Positions 23,747-36,760 of a DNA stretch of 64,000 nucleotides are shown in pieces. The notes beneath the pieces were generated by a model, which was not told where the DNA came from, made no database searches, and saw only the letters and a program-made list of their open reading frames with translations. The stretch comes from Cannabis sativa (taxonomy: Eukaryota; Streptophyta; Magnoliopsida; Rosales; Cannabaceae). Both the position numbers and the translations under genes were made by a program. The DNA is taken from positions 18,427,280-18,491,279 of the forward strand of contig NC_083605.1 of assembly GCF_029168945.1 (NCBI RefSeq), given 5' to 3'. How positions within the stretch are numbered: the first letter of the stretch is position 1; each line of letters starts with the position of its first letter.

Positions 23747-25623
23747 TGTTGGGTTTTATGCCCTAAATAAAACTCTGTTTCAATGTAATCCAGATTATTC
23801 AATATCAATAAAGTAACAGAAGTAATTTTTCATTCACTTGTGTATGTTTTGGTTCACTTAATCAATTGCTTGTCTATTTGATTTATAAATTCATCCAAAC
23901 CCCTTTTCACATACTTGATCATGTTTATTGTGTTGTCAACACAGTGGAAAATAAACATGACTATGTGAATAAAGTATTCCTAGATTTATCAGAACACTGG
24001 GTTTTACTGATATGATAATCTACAACAGAGTTTACTTACATTTGGACAAATGTTATGTTCTTTCCAGAACATAGGTTAAAGTAAAGCTCAGGTTGGATGC
24101 ATGGAGTATGCATTGGAATGGACCGATATTGAACTTTGAATTAGATTTTGAAACTTACCGTAAACATCTATTCAATTCAATATCATAAGTTGATCCTAGA
24201 TCACATGATCGAAATCCTGATATGGTTAGGCTTAATTTCAAGAGTATTATTCGTGTTCTTTGATTTGTTAGTTAAGCCTAATCTTTAGTCTGGGCAATAC
24301 ATACATTTTGGGAACACGGTAGTGCGATTGAGTGGGAGCGCTAACATAAATATGGAATCTATAGCTTCTATCTGGCGAATAGTAAGCAAAGGGTGATTTC
24401 CTTCGAGCTTAACCAAACGAGATAAATGATTGAGTACTCATTTCACTTAGTTGAAATATCATTTATACAGGGTTAAGTGTTTTAAGGATAAAATACATTG
24501 TAGGGTGTTACGGTAATTTAGTCCCTTTACAGTGTAAATCATCCATATAGAGGACCATTGACCACATTAGGATTATAACAATGGATAACTAATAATGTGT
24601 CTATATGGTGGAACATATAGAGCATTCTATATACTGAGAGTGCAATTCTGAGTTCTATGTGTGGATTCAACGAAGAATTAATAAGTCAGTGAATTTAAGT
24701 GGTAAATTCTAGATCTGCTTATTGGAAGCTCGGATATATAGACCCATGGTCCCCTCACTAGTTGAGATGATATTACTTGTAAGACTCATTTAATTGATTT
24801 TAATTAATCAATTAAAAAATTCTCAAGATAGACTTGTCTATTTGAGAATTTATCACTTATTAAGGGCAAAATAGTAAATAGAGATTTTCAAGGGCATATT
24901 TATTAATTAGGAAACTTTAATTAGTTTCATTATTAATAAAATAAATGACAATATATTATTTTATAATTAATTTTAATTATTAAATAATTAGATTTGACAT
25001 TTATGTGGTTGAACAAAGGAATTGGCAGTTTTTGACAAAACAGGAAACTATCAGTGTAGGAAAAGGAAAGTTGGAAAAGTGGCAAGCCTTGTTTCCACAA
25101 TGCCTAGGTCGGCCACTTAGCTTCCTTTTCTCTTTGATTTTTTCAATTCCAAATGTCAATCATAGCCCTGGGTGGTCTTCTATAAATAGAAGGCAAAGGC
25201 TTCAGAGTTGAACACAACTGTACAACCTTTTCACAACATTATTCTGAAAGAATTTTCACTCAGAAAATTCTCTCTGAACCGCCACCCTCTCTCTCTCTTC
25301 CTTCACTGTTTCGAAAAGTATAAGTGCTAGAGTAGTGCCCACACACATCAAGTAATACCTCAATCATAGTGAGGAAGGCTGTGTAGAATTCAGAAACAAC
25401 AAAGAAGGACTATCGGGCTCAGATCTTGATTATACTCTGCTACAGAAAGGAATCAAGGGTTAGAGATCTGAGTGGGAGGAGACATATATTCCGCTGCAAT
25501 CACTGTAAGATTTCTGATACTCTTATGTGTTTAATTTCCTATCGTTTTAGAAGTTCATATTTAGGTTGTTAAATCAACATACTTGTGAGTAGATCTAAGA
25601 TCCTGGTAAAATAACTTCGAACA
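23747..25623 (+). repeat. 3' LTR of element E
   Basis: 1877 bp, ending CGAACA rather than CCAACA, followed by TSD TATAG. It has the same TATA box (25181-25188) and donor-like site as the 5' copy, with about twenty differences by eye. Confidence 0.93.
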
Positions 25624-26210
25624 TATAGGCATATTAACTCTTTGCAGAGATTGATCTTGTTAAAACAACCTTAATCAAGATACAAATGCCATAGATTAAT
25701 AAAAATGTGGTGGAGTCTTTTGATGACTTAGGTATAGTTAAATCAAAGAGTTCTTAGAATAGTGCAAGTGGATCCTGGTCACAGAATACTAAACTCATAT
25801 TCCATACAGTTTGAAACCATTGGTAGAAAATGGTTATTAAACACTTGTAAAAGTGTAACTGCATTGTATTCTGGAATTAGAAATATAAGAAAATTTCTGT
25901 TTGGAATCTAAAATTAAAGTCAAAGACTTAAATTTATACCAAATATAATGAGTAATTCTATCTTGGACCACCACTACTAATTTAACTCTAAGTCTGATTT
26001 GCCCATACAAGTAGGAGATTTCTAAGATTGGGGATTTATATCAATTGGGAATAGAATTTCGGGATTATAATCATATGCGTCATTTAATTTCTTAAGAGAA
26101 AATATAATGACATGAAATGATTTATAGACCATTCATCGAATGATATGTTATTGAGCTAATTCGAAATGAATAAGCTAAGAGGAATTAGGATAATTTTGTT
26201 TATAAATAAG
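25624..26210 (-). pseudogene. Collapsed pol of C, resumed after E, and adjoining spacer
   Basis: The first ~80 bp on the minus strand are the pre-integrase segment, matching Z near 4104-4175. Up to about 26210 it continues to match Z 3700-4100, a stretch with no recognisable domain. No gag frame is present. Confidence 0.65.
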
Positions 26211-26446
26211 AATCCAACGATGCTTCGATTAGCGAGAGTCAAAGTAATCTTATTTATATAATCTTCTTGTTTCATATTGTAAAAATACTAGTCTAAGGTG
26301 TCATCTATTGATGAACAGCTAGATGTTGCATATACAATATTTATCTTTCGAGATCTAACACTATTATGTATGCCTAATGGTGAAAATCCACTAGGGATTT
26401 ATCTCATTAGATAAACAAGCCAAGTTAGACCAACAATGAAGATTCG
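26210..26446 (-). repeat. Leader hairpin module, C copy 2
   Basis: The minus-strand equivalent of Z 3451-3690. It has a CTCTCG-CTAAT-CGAAG hairpin near 26226-26241 and an ATCC-CTAGT-GGAT hairpin near 26386-26398, with one loop base changed. As in Z, it sits just downstream of the TTGTAG acceptor-like site. Confidence 0.5.
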
Positions 26447-26608
26447 AAATTAAACTACAACTTAATAACAGAAAATAACATGGTTCAATATAAATTCATA
26501 CACAATTCAGAAATTATTAAACATATAGCAAGTAGGAATGACAAGTGAAAATACTAAAACATACAATCCTAAATAATTTCCAAGGTTTTCAACAAACTGA
26601 TATCAGTG

Positions 26609-26952
26609 TCCCGTTTAGGCGAGAGTCAAAGCTACCATCTATTGAATAGAGTTGTCAGCTCATCTAAAATGTTAAACATTCTAGCAACCTTTTATTCGAT
26701 CAAGATTGGAATTCAGCGTTGTCCCGTTTAGGTGAGAGTCAAGGCAATTCTATCTTATGAGCTTCCACCATTGTTTCATAATTTGCAAGTCAAATCTGGT
26801 TGCCACCATTAGGGTGATCCATACCATATAAAACACTTACAAACTACTTATCTTTCGAGATTAAACGGTGCGAAATTGCTAATGAACGTTCCTCCATTAG
26901 GGAGGATTACTCACTAAAACAAACGCGATGTAAAACCAACAATGGAGATTGA
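26609..26952 (-). other. Leader hairpin module, C copy 1
   Basis: On the minus strand: CCTCC-CTAAT-GGAGG at 26891-26905, CACC-CTAAT-GGTG near 26807-26820, and two TCTCG-type hairpins near 26609-26624 and 26721-26737. Order and spacing are as in Z, E, H and D unit 2. Confidence 0.6.
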
Positions 26953-29900
26953 ATATCTTAATAATAAAGCTCATTATTTAAAGAGAGTTGTATTTTCTTT
27001 GATTCTCTTTATTTAATCTATTTCTTTTAAATATATATTTATTTAATTAAAATTTCCAATTAAGAATGAAAAATTCTCAATATAAATTTTAATTTAATAT
27101 TTATAAATTTCACTTAGATGGATATGAAAATAACATGAATTATTTCCATCTTAATAATAATTTCCAATAAATATTTAGAAAAATATTCAATTTAAGTTGT
27201 TACAAAATTAATTTAGATTAATTTACAACTCAAATTTAATTTTCTATAAATATATATTGCATTTCAAAAAATTAAAGTATTTAAGGATACAATTTTTCGA
27301 AAATGCATGTTAAAAACAAAAATAAATCCTCGAAAAATTATTCTAATTTAATGTTGGCCCAAAATTAATTAATAAAATTAATTTACAACAAAAAAATATA
27401 ATTTTCCTATTTAATTAAATATATAAGAAAAATTTCAAATATTTAAGTATGATGATGAAAATCAATTTAAATATTAATTTTCTATTTAATTAAATACACT
27501 AGAAAAATACTTCAAGCAAAAATATCACCTATCTAGATTTTCCTTTGACTAATTAATTAAATTTCTAATAAAATATATTTTACTTCATTTATTTTAATTA
27601 ATCATTAAATGAAAAAATCATTGATTTAAGTTGGTCCAAAATTAAAATAAATAATTTACAACTTTAATCTATTTTTCAAATAAAATTCGAAATTCCAGCA
27701 TTTAAGAAATGCAATTTCGAAATTTGATTAATAAAATAAGAAAAAAAATATATTTTGAAAATTATATAAATTTAAGTTGAAAAAATAAATTTCAACTTAA
27801 AATAATTTTCTATTTAATTAAATGTCATGAAAAAGAAATATTTAAGTATCATGATGAAAATCAACTTAGATATTTAATTTTCAATTTAATTAAATTATTA
27901 AATTCAAGAAATAAATAATTAAGTGTAGAGAAGGCTTAATTATTTATCTCTAGTTTAATACTAGGAAAAAATATACTTAAAATAAATTGTACCAAAATTA
28001 ATTATTTAAATAATTAATTTCACAATGTATAATCTTTTCCTATTTAATATTAGAAATAATAAGTAGTCTAGAAATAACTATCTAGAAAATATCTTATTTG
28101 ACTAAGTATCTTTTCCACAAAATTAGAAAAAAAAAATATCTAATTTAGGTTGTATTAGAAAAAATCTAGAACCTAAATATTTTCAAATTTAAATTTAATT
28201 AAATATCAAAAATTAAGTTGTAACCACTTAATTTGAAAATATTCCATTTTAAGTTAATATTCGAAAAGATATCAACTTAAAAAAAATATTTAAAGAATCT
28301 TAATAACCAATTCCTAAAATTCCTCAACTTAATTTTGAAATTTTAAATCCAAAAGATATTCAGATTTAAGTTGATTAGTTAGAGATAACTAAATATCAAC
28401 TTAAATAGGAATATTTAATGAAAAATTTAAATTAAGCTTCAGAAAGAATCTAGATGGTTATAATTCTATATTTAATTAAATACAAGAAAATACATATAGT
28501 TTAACTTAGAATAAAATTCTTTAAACTATGATTTTCTTAAATTAATTTCAAAATAAATGAAATTAATTATGTTGCTAATCAATTTTATTAGGTTAAACTA
28601 GTTTAATTAACCTAGTACAGTTATTCAAATCAGGCAAATGGGCCTTCACAATTGGGGTAGTTCATGTAAGGGGGTGCTGGGTTCAGTATGTCGTACCCAC
28701 TACTATGGCTCCCAACTCTCACACAAGGCCCAAAAGAGAGGAATTTAACCTTAAAATGAACAACTGTTATTAATTGAATAGACTCAAAAATTAAATGGGC
28801 CTAAATAAAATCTATCAAGAACTATGATATTTTATTTAGCAACAACAACCTATATGCATCTATAATGAAATTAAACACATAGGCTCACACAGGCACACAA
28901 TTTGGATGGATCCTATCATGTTGCTAGGTCATACACAGATGAAAGAAGATTGTAAATATACTTGTTACAAATTATTTACTTGACCAAGGGAGCCATGAGT
29001 TAAAATCAGATCATTGGATCTGTCAACAAGTTAACCATGGCTATTTGCAATCAAGCAATAATAGGTTTTAAAAACTTACAAACAAGCTAAAACGCATACT
29101 CCTGCAACAAGGTTAGCTGGATAGTTGGATGTAGGATTTATTTAATTTTAAATAAATAATTTCGAAAAAAAAATAATTTAAAATATTTAAAAAATATATA
29201 TATTTCGAAAAAATAATTAATTAAATAAAAAATTTATTTTCGAAAATTAAAAAAAGATTTAAATATTTTCGAAATTAATAAAATAATATTTAAAATTAAA
29301 CCTACAATTCTAAAAAATTAGGTTTCAACCAACCTAAATATCATTTCAAAATTTGCTAACTACTTTTAAAAATTTAATGTTATTTTATAAATAAAAATTA
29401 AATAAAAAATAAAAAAGATTAGTAAATATCTTTTTCAGATTTTAAATTGAATTTAAATAAATAAAATAACAAAATTTAAAAGTTCGCAAAATATCTTACA
29501 TCTATTTAAATTACATGATTATAGTTATCTTATTTTAAATTTAAATAAGGTCAAATTATTTAAAAAAAAATTAATTTAAAAAATTTAATATCTCACCTTA
29601 AATTTAAAAATAAGATAAGATATAATCAAATTTAAAAATAAGATAGATAATTAAGAAAAAAAGATAGATATTTACTATTTTCAAATTCAAATTACACTAA
29701 TATCATGAATTAAATTTAAAAAATATTAATTAATTTAATTATGATAATTAGAATTGAATTAGGAATAGTAAATGTATAAATACAGAACTACACAAAAAAT
29801 CGGAAGTTAAATCCATGAAAAAACATGAAAAATCGAAGAAAAACGAAAAAAAAATGCGAGCTGTACGGAAAGTATGCAATTGTCCATGGGCGCGCAACAG

Positions 29901-30228
29901 GGTGCTTGGGCGTGAAACCTCGGCGCAGGGGAGATCTTGCATGATTTCCGCGCTCCCGCGTGGTTCCCCGATTCTTGATTTTCTTCGAAACTTCAAAAAA
30001 TCATAACTAATTCAAATTAAATCGAAATTGAGTTCTGTAAAAAAGTAACTTGCTTAATTTTTTCATAACATCCAATAAAAATGATTCCAGAAATAGATAT
30101 TTAATTATTTTTTACGAAAAATTCACAAACATCAATCAATCATCAAATAACACTCAATACAACATGATACCATCCAAAACATCAAACAATCGTTTTAAAG
30201 TCCAAATTTCTTGCAAGCAAATCAATTA
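26953..30228 (-). other. Leader of element C, non-coding
   Basis: AT-rich sequence with long A/T tracts (for example 29150-29700) and no gene. It contains the conserved stem: TGGGCCTT at 28640-28647 against AAGGCCCA at 28725-28732. A diverged GC-rich island lies near 29865-29985. Small open frames over the island are chance. Confidence 0.75.
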
Positions 30229-30247
30229 CCATGGCTCTGATACCAGT
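30229..30247 (-). other. PBS of element C
   Basis: The reverse complement reads ACTGGTATCAGAGCCATGG, containing the full TGGTATCAGAGC match to plant initiator-methionine tRNA, next to the 5' LTR. Confidence 0.88.
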
Positions 30248-32066
30248 TGTTGGAAATTATTTTACCAGGATCTTAGATCTACTCACAAGTAGTATGATTA
30301 ACACCCTAAATATGAACTTTCTAAAACGATGAAATAAACACATATAAAGTTTAGTAAACCTTACATTGGGTGCAGCGGAATATAATGACTCCTTCCATTT
30401 AGATATCTAGCCCTTGATTCCTTTCTGTAGTAGCGCATTATCAATATCTGAACCTGGATCTCTTTCTCTGATTCTTTAGTGCTGAAACTCCTTCTTGCTG
30501 AAAGTCTTTCTTCACGATCTTCCTCACTATGATTGAGGTATCACTTGCTGTGTGTGGGCACTACTCTAACACTAAGAATTTCGAAATTCAAGGAAGAAGA
30601 GAGAGAGGGAGTGGTCGGCCAAAGATAGGGAGAGAGAGAGGCTCAGTTTTTTCTGAATGAAAAGTCAGAAGAAAAGTGTGTAGAAATTTTGTGTAAATTT
30701 CCTGAAGCCTTCACTATCTATTTATAGCATTCCACTAGGGTTAGGTTTGAATTATTTGGCATTAAAATAATGAAAATATCCGAGGGAAAACCCTACAAAA
30801 GTGGTCGGCCCTATACAGTATGGATTTGGGCCTCACTTTTTGCAATTTTGCAGTTTTATCTTTTCTGCATCTGATTTTCTCAAAAACGCCAATTTTCTAA
30901 TTCATCCATTTAAATGCCAATTCTAACTATTTAATAACTATAAATAATTATTAAATAATATTGTCACTTATCATATTTATTAATTGAACTATACAAAGTA
31001 TCATAATTAACAAATATGCCCCTAAAACTCTTTCTTTATAATTTCGCCCTTACTTAGTGAAAAATTCACAAATAGACATAGTCTAATTTGAGAATTATAA
31101 TTGATTAATCAAAACCAATTATATGAGTCTTACAAGCAATATTATCTCAACTAGTGGGGGGACCATGGGTCTATATAACCGAGCTTCCAATAAGCAGATC
31201 AAGAATTTATAACCTAAATTCACTGACTTATTAATTCTTCGTTGAATCCATCCATAGAACTTAGAATTGCACTCTCAGTATGTAGAATGCTCTATATGTT
31301 CGACCATATAGACACATCATTAGTTATCCATTGTTATAATCCTAATTTGATCAATGATCCTCTATATGAATGATCTACATTGTAAAGGGATTAGATTACC
31401 GTTACACCCTACAATGTATTTTATCCTTAAAACACTTAACCCCGTATAAATGATATTTCAGTTTATGTGAAATGAGATCTCCACCATTTATTTTCGTTTG
31501 GTCAAGCTCGAAGGAAATCATCCTTTACTTACTATTCGCAAGATAGAAGCTATAGATTCCATGTTTATGTTAGCGCTCCCACTCAATTGCACTACCGTTT
31601 TCCCAAAATGTACGTATCACTCTGACCTAAAAGTAGGCTTAACTAACAAATCAAAGAACACGAATAGCCTCCTGAGATTGAACCTAATCATAACAGGATT
31701 AAGATCATTTGATCTAGGATCAACTAGGCGATATTGACTTGAATAGATATTACGGTATGTTTAATAAATCTAAGTCAAAGTTCAATATCGGTCCCTTCCG
31801 ATGCATACTCCATGCATCCAACTTGAGCTTTACTTTAACCAATGCTCTGGAAAGAACATAGCATTTGTCTAAATGCAAGTAAACTCTATCGTAGATTATC
31901 ATATCAGTAAAACCCTATGTCTGGTAAATCTAAGAAACTTTATTCACATAGTCATGTTTACTTTTCAATGTGTTGACAGCACAATAAACAGGATCAAGTA
32001 TGTGAAAAGGGTTTCAGATGAATTCATACATTATTTACATATAATCATGAAATAAATCATGTGAAC
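30248..32066 (-). repeat. 5' LTR of element C, first part
   Basis: It starts TGTTGGAAAT and runs to TSD TGAAC (32062-32066), where element D is inserted. The remaining 90 bp are at 50862-50951. The two parts together make a 1909-bp LTR. Confidence 0.9.
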
Positions 32067-33955
32067 TGTTGGGTTTTATGCCCTAAATAAAACTCTGTTT
32101 CAATGTAATCCAGATTATTCTATATCAATAAAGTGAAAGAAGTAATTTTTCATTCACTTGTGTATGTTTTGGTTCACTTAATCAATTGCTTGTCTATTTG
32201 ATTTATAAATTCATCCAAACCCCTTTCACATACTTGAACATGTTTATTGTGTTGTCAACACAGTGGAAAATAAACATGACTATGTGAATAAAGTATTCCT
32301 AGATTTATCAGAACACTGGGTTTCACTGATATGACAATCTACAACAGAGTTTACTTACATTTGGAGAAATGTTATGTTCTTTCCAGAACATAGGTTAAAG
32401 TAAAGCTCAGGTTGGATGCATGGAGTATGCATTGGAATGGACCGATATTGAACTTTGAATTAGATTTTGAAACTTACCGTAAACATCTATTCAATTCAAT
32501 ATCATAAGTTGATCCTAGATCACATGATCTAAATCCTGATATGGTTAGGCTTAATTTCAAGAGTATTATTCGTGTTCTTTGATTTGTTAGTTAAGCCTAA
32601 ATCTTAGTCTGGGCAATACATACATTTTGGGAACACGGTAGTGCGATTGAGTGGGAGTGCTAACATAAATATGGAATCTATAGCTTCTATCTGGCGAATA
32701 GTAAGCAAAGGGTGATTTCCTTCGAGCTTAACCAAACGAGATAAATGATTGAGTACTCATTTCACTTAGTTGAAATATCATTTATACAGGGTTAAGTGTT
32801 TTAAGGATAAAATACATTGTAGGGTGTTACGGTAATTTAAGTCCCTTTACAGTGTAAATCATCCATATAGAGGATCATTGATCACATTAGGATTATAACA
32901 ATGGATAACTAATAATGTGTCTATATGGTGGAACATATAGAGCATTCTATATACTGAGAGTGCAATTCTGAGTTCTTTGTGTGGATTCAACGAAGAATTA
33001 ATAAGTCAGTGAATTTAAGTGGTAAATTCTAGATCTGCTTATTGGAAGCTCGGATATATAGACCCATGGTCCCCTCACTAGTTGAGATGATATTACTTGT
33101 AAGACTCATTTAATTTATTTTAATTAATCAATTAAAAATTCTCAAGATGGACTTGTCAGTTTGAGAATTTAGCACTTATTAAGGGCAAAACAGTAAATAG
33201 AGATTTTGAAGGGCATATTTATTAATTAGGAAACTTTAATTAGTTTTATTATTAATAAAGTAAATGATAATATATTATTTGATTATTATTTTTAATTATT
33301 AAATAATCAGATTTATCATTAATATGGTTGAACAATGGAATTGGCAATTTTTCACAAAAAGGGAAACTATCAAGTGTAGGAAAAGGAAAGTTGGAAAAGT
33401 GGCAAGCCTTGTTTCCACATTGCCTAGGCCGGCCACTTACCTTCCTTTTCCCTTTGATTTTCTCAATTCAAAATGTCAATCATAGCCCTTGGTGGTCTTC
33501 TATAAATAGAAGGCAAAGGCTTCAGAGTTTCATACATCTGTACAACTGAAAAAGCTTTTCACAGCATTATTCTGAAAGAATTTTCTCTCAGAAAATTCTC
33601 TCTGAGCCGCCACCCTCTCTCTCTCTATCCCTTCACTGTTTCGAAATGTATGAGTGCTAGAGTAGTGCCCACACACATCAAGTAATACCTCAATCATAGT
33701 AAGGAAGGCTGTGTAGATTTCAGAGACAACAAAGAAGGACTTTCGGGCTCAGATCTTGATTATACTCTGCTACAGAAAGGAATCAAGGGTTGGAGATCTG
33801 AGTGGGAGGAGACACATATATTCCGCTGCAATCACTGTAAGATTTCTGATACTCTTATGTGTTTAATTTCATATCGTTTTAGAAGTTCATATTTAGGTTG
33901 TTAAATCAACATACTTGTGAGTAGATCTAAGTTCCTGGTAAAATAACTTCCAACA
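32067..33955 (+). repeat. LTR 1 of tandem element D
   Basis: 1889 bp, TGTTGG to CCAACA. TATAAATA is at 33501-33508. It differs from LTR 2 at around fourteen positions by eye. Confidence 0.9.
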
Positions 33956-34222
33956 ACTGGAACCAGAGCCATGGTAATTGATTTGCTTGCAAGAAATTTG
34001 GACTTAAAACGATATGCTTGTTTTTTGGATGGTATCATGTTGCTTTGAGTGTCATATTGATGTTTGAATGTTATTTGTGAATTCTGGGAAAAATGGTTAC
34101 TGTTTTTATTCTGTAATTATTTTTGTTGGATAGTTTGGAAAATTCTAAGCAATTTATTTTATTACAGAACTCGATTTCGATTTAATTTGAATTAGTTATG
34201 ATTTTTTGAAAATTGGAAAAAT
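33956..34222 (+). other. PBS and leader stub of D unit 1
   Basis: PBS ACTGGAACCAGAGCCATGG (33956-33974), then leader nearly identical to that of unit 2 until GGAAAAAT at 34222. There it switches to minus-strand element H. The rest of the leader, gag, protease and the start of integrase are missing. Confidence 0.8.
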
Positions 34223-35290
34223 ACATGCCAGAGATAAAGTAATCAAAATTAAGATACCATCAAATTTTATGAGGATTAAGAATTCTTGGTTCAAGTCATT
34301 CGAATGGACTGAACTAGAGTTCTTTATCTTATTCTCATAATTCTGATAAGCTATACCTATCCATGTGAATGGTTAGATTTGCTTTTCAGTATTGTTCTTA
34401 AGTACCTATCACAATTATCAACCTAATGAAGATGGGTATAGAACTTTAAAATTCTCCCACTCAATTAAGGTAGTGTGAAACTTTAACAAAGAACTTTCAA
34501 AGGTATCAAACTTTTTCTTACAACAGTAAAATCAAAATGGAACATACAATCAAGATCAAGAATTTATATTGACAATAGCTGACTCATTATATTACTTCTA
34601 TGTTTAAACAAGATATGTGTTTCATAGGGAATTGTGGAATAGACTCCACCCCTAAGAATATACATATAGGGTACTATGGATAACCTCCACCCCTAAGTAT
34701 ATAGAGATTATGATCCACCCCTAAAGGTTGTAAAGATCATGATTCTCTGTGTGATAGAGTTTATGTGGAGTTGAATACTATCCAGAGTTCATTAGATATA
34801 AAAGATCGTTGAACTGCATAGTTTTCTTAACTTTTCTCCACCCCTATCAGATCATAAGATCTTTTTATTAAACAAATTCTTAATAATTGTATGAGAATTA
34901 ACAATTATTGATAAACATAGAAATAATTTCTAATGTTTATATAATATAACTCTATGAAGAGTTGTAAATATTATAGAATTTGCATCAATAATAAAAACAC
35001 TTACACATACAAACATACAAATATAATGTGGTAATAATTGATGAAGATAAATTAAATGAAGCTCAATCTCATAATTTGCAATAGGGAATTTCGAAAAAAA
35101 ACTTTATTAATAAAAAAATATTGCAACAATATGAGAAAACCAGGGATAAATATCCCTAACTAAAATTTGAAATCCAAATTGTCTTTAAACTAAAACAATT
35201 AATTCAAAAATAAATTGAAGAGCTTCATCTTCATCTGGACGATTTCACCCTTGGTCCAGCTTGCTGATCCAACTCAATTGAGTTCAAGTA
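34223..35290 (-). pseudogene. Collapsed pol remnant of H
   Basis: Scattered copia pol landmarks occur on the minus strand. An aspartate followed by AGGGGTGGAG (second integrase aspartate region) is near 34855, and AGGGGTGGA repeats near 34630-34730. A polypurine-like GAGTGGGAGAAT lies near 34455. All frames are closed. It is shrunken like Z and C but diverged from them. Confidence 0.55.
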
Positions 35291-35297
35291 GCTTGGC

Positions 35298-35397
35298 CTA
35301 TAAGAAGAAGAAAACAAATAAACAAAGTTAGTCCAGAATCATAAATCGAATTGGATAATAATTCACTAAAACTCTTAAAGTTTATGAAAGGAAATAC
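35298..35397 (-). other. Putative 100-bp intron after the H gag
   Basis: On the minus strand the exon ends ACAAG and the intron begins GTATTTCC. It ends in a pyrimidine-rich TTTTCTTCTTCTTATAG before GCCAAG. The donor falls five codons before the frame's tail. Spliced gag-only RNAs are known, as I recall, for barley BARE and Arabidopsis ATCOPIA93, which makes an intron at this place credible. No transcript evidence is available here. Confidence 0.5.
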
Positions 35398-36237
35398 CTT
35401 GTTTCTTTGCAAGAAGTTTAGGACACTGGGGTTTCCAATGACCTTTTTCATTGCAGTGGAAACACTTTCCTTTAAGTGTAGCATCACCAGAAGAAGCAGC
35501 CTTTTTCATGACTTTTGTTCGCTTCTTGGTGTTCTTCCACTTCTTCTTCGATTTGGGCTTTGAAGCAGAGGCGACATTTGCTTCAGGTTTCATCGTCCCA
35601 TTACCATTACCAGGATTGTGAGGTTTACTCCCTTTCTTCTTGGGTCCTCCAATCAAATTTTCATAAGTTTGAAGGTCATTGACTAATTCATGAAAGTCAA
35701 TTTCCTTCTTATTCATGACATAATTTGATGTGTATGGTAGAAATGCTGGAGTCAGGCTGTTCAAGATAAGACTAACTTGAGTAGCACTGTCCATTTCAGC
35801 ACCATGATCCTGGGCTTCTTGGAAATAACTGGACATGAGGAGGACATGATCACGCACGTTTTGATGAGGTTCCATCCGTGCGTTAATGTACTTCTTAGTC
35901 GCGTCAAAGCGTGACTGAAGTGATGCCTTACCGAATAGCTCATTTAACTTCGTCATAACTTCAGCAGCCTTCTCAGTTTTAGAAAACCGAGTTTTGAGGG
36001 TGTCAACCATGCTAGAAAGCATAAAGTATAGAGCTTTGTCATTTGCCTTCTGCCAACGCTCATACTTTTCTTTCACAGCTTTGGATGCATTGTCCCCCGA
36101 GCACTTCGGAGTGACGGCTCAGTTAAAACAAACAAGGCACTTTCTCCTATGAGAGCAATATTAATGTTCTCATTCCATTTATTAAAGTTAGATCCATTCA
36201 GCTTGTTTTCAGTCAACAGTGATAACATGGGATTCAT
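35375..36237 (-). pseudogene. Copia gag of element H, one frameshift
   Basis: Read on the minus strand from ATG 36237. The N-terminal part has the GSNFNKW-type segment usual near a copia gag start; a frameshift near 36105-36115 separates it from a 233-codon open frame (36076 to 35375). That frame carries the UBN2-type helical region with an LNSLTPAFLPYTSNYVM segment, a Lys-rich stretch, and a zinc knuckle CFHCNEKGHWKPQC (CX2CX4HX4C). It would form the particle shell and bind RNA. Unlike the E gag it includes the N-terminal half. The preceding TTGTAG site (36255-36256) fits a splice acceptor. Confidence 0.82.
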
Positions 36238-36414
36238 TTTGACAAAACAGGATACTACAAAATAATAGAAATCAACAAATAGAAATTAATGATAGTTTAA
36301 CACACAAAATCAATTCAGAAATTATAAGCACATAGCAAGTAGAAATGATATGAGAAAATACTTAAAATTCAATCCTAAATAATTTCCAAGGTTTTCAACA
36401 AACTGATATCAGTG

Positions 36415-36760
36415 TCCCGTTTAGGCAAGAGTCAAAGCTACCATCCATTGAATAGAGTTGTCAGCTCATCTAAAATATTAAACATTCTAGCAACCTTTTA
36501 TTCGATCAAGATCAGAATCCAGCGTTGTCCCGTTTAGGCGAGAGTCAAGGCTATTCTATCTCATGAGCTTCTACCATTGTTTCGCAATTTGCAAGTCAAA
36601 TATGGTCGCCACCATTAGGGTGATCTATACCATATAAAACACTTACAAACCACTTATCATGCGAGATTAAACGGTGCGAAATTGCTAATGAACGTTCCTC
36701 CATTAGGGAGGATTACTCACTAAAACAAACGCGGTGTAAAACCCACAATGGAGATCGAAT
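36415..36760 (-). other. Leader hairpin module (H copy)
   Basis: On the minus strand: CCTCC-CTAAT-GGAGG at 36697-36711 and CACC-CTAAT-GGTG near 36611-36624. There are two TCTCG/CGGGA-type hairpins, near 36415-36430 (one stem base changed) and 36527-36543. It is a single copy and gag follows, unlike Z and C. Confidence 0.6.

Larger units (their letters stand above)
15580..25623 (+). mobile_element. Full-length Ty1/copia element E
   Basis: A 10,044-bp element with two 1877-bp LTRs, PBS, leader, polyprotein and polypurine tract, flanked by TSD TATAG (15575-15579 and 25624-25628). By eye the two LTRs differ at roughly twenty positions, on the order of 1 percent, so the insertion is young. The polyprotein has order gag-protease-integrase-RT-RNase H, which defines Ty1/copia. 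Wording of the RT and RNase H plus LTR length suggest the Angela/BARE lineage. Two stops in the gag/protease half make this copy defective. Confidence 0.93.

Noticed and set aside
26210..26952. A possible CRISPR-like or satellite array because of the repeated TCTCGCCTAAACGGGACA motif
   Set aside because: There are only two or three motif copies per leader, unevenly spaced and in the same places in each retroelement. There is no array structure and the genome is a plant's.
29748..30006. Overlapping frames on both strands over a GC-rich patch
   Set aside because: They coincide with the GC-rich island of the C leader, where stops are rare by composition; no homology to a protein is visible.
33328..33549. 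A 73-codon frame identical or nearly so at 33328, 43352 and 50234, with a 68-codon relative at 16838 and 25005
   Set aside because: It overlaps the TATA box and promoter region of the LTRs. The repetition reflects LTR identity.
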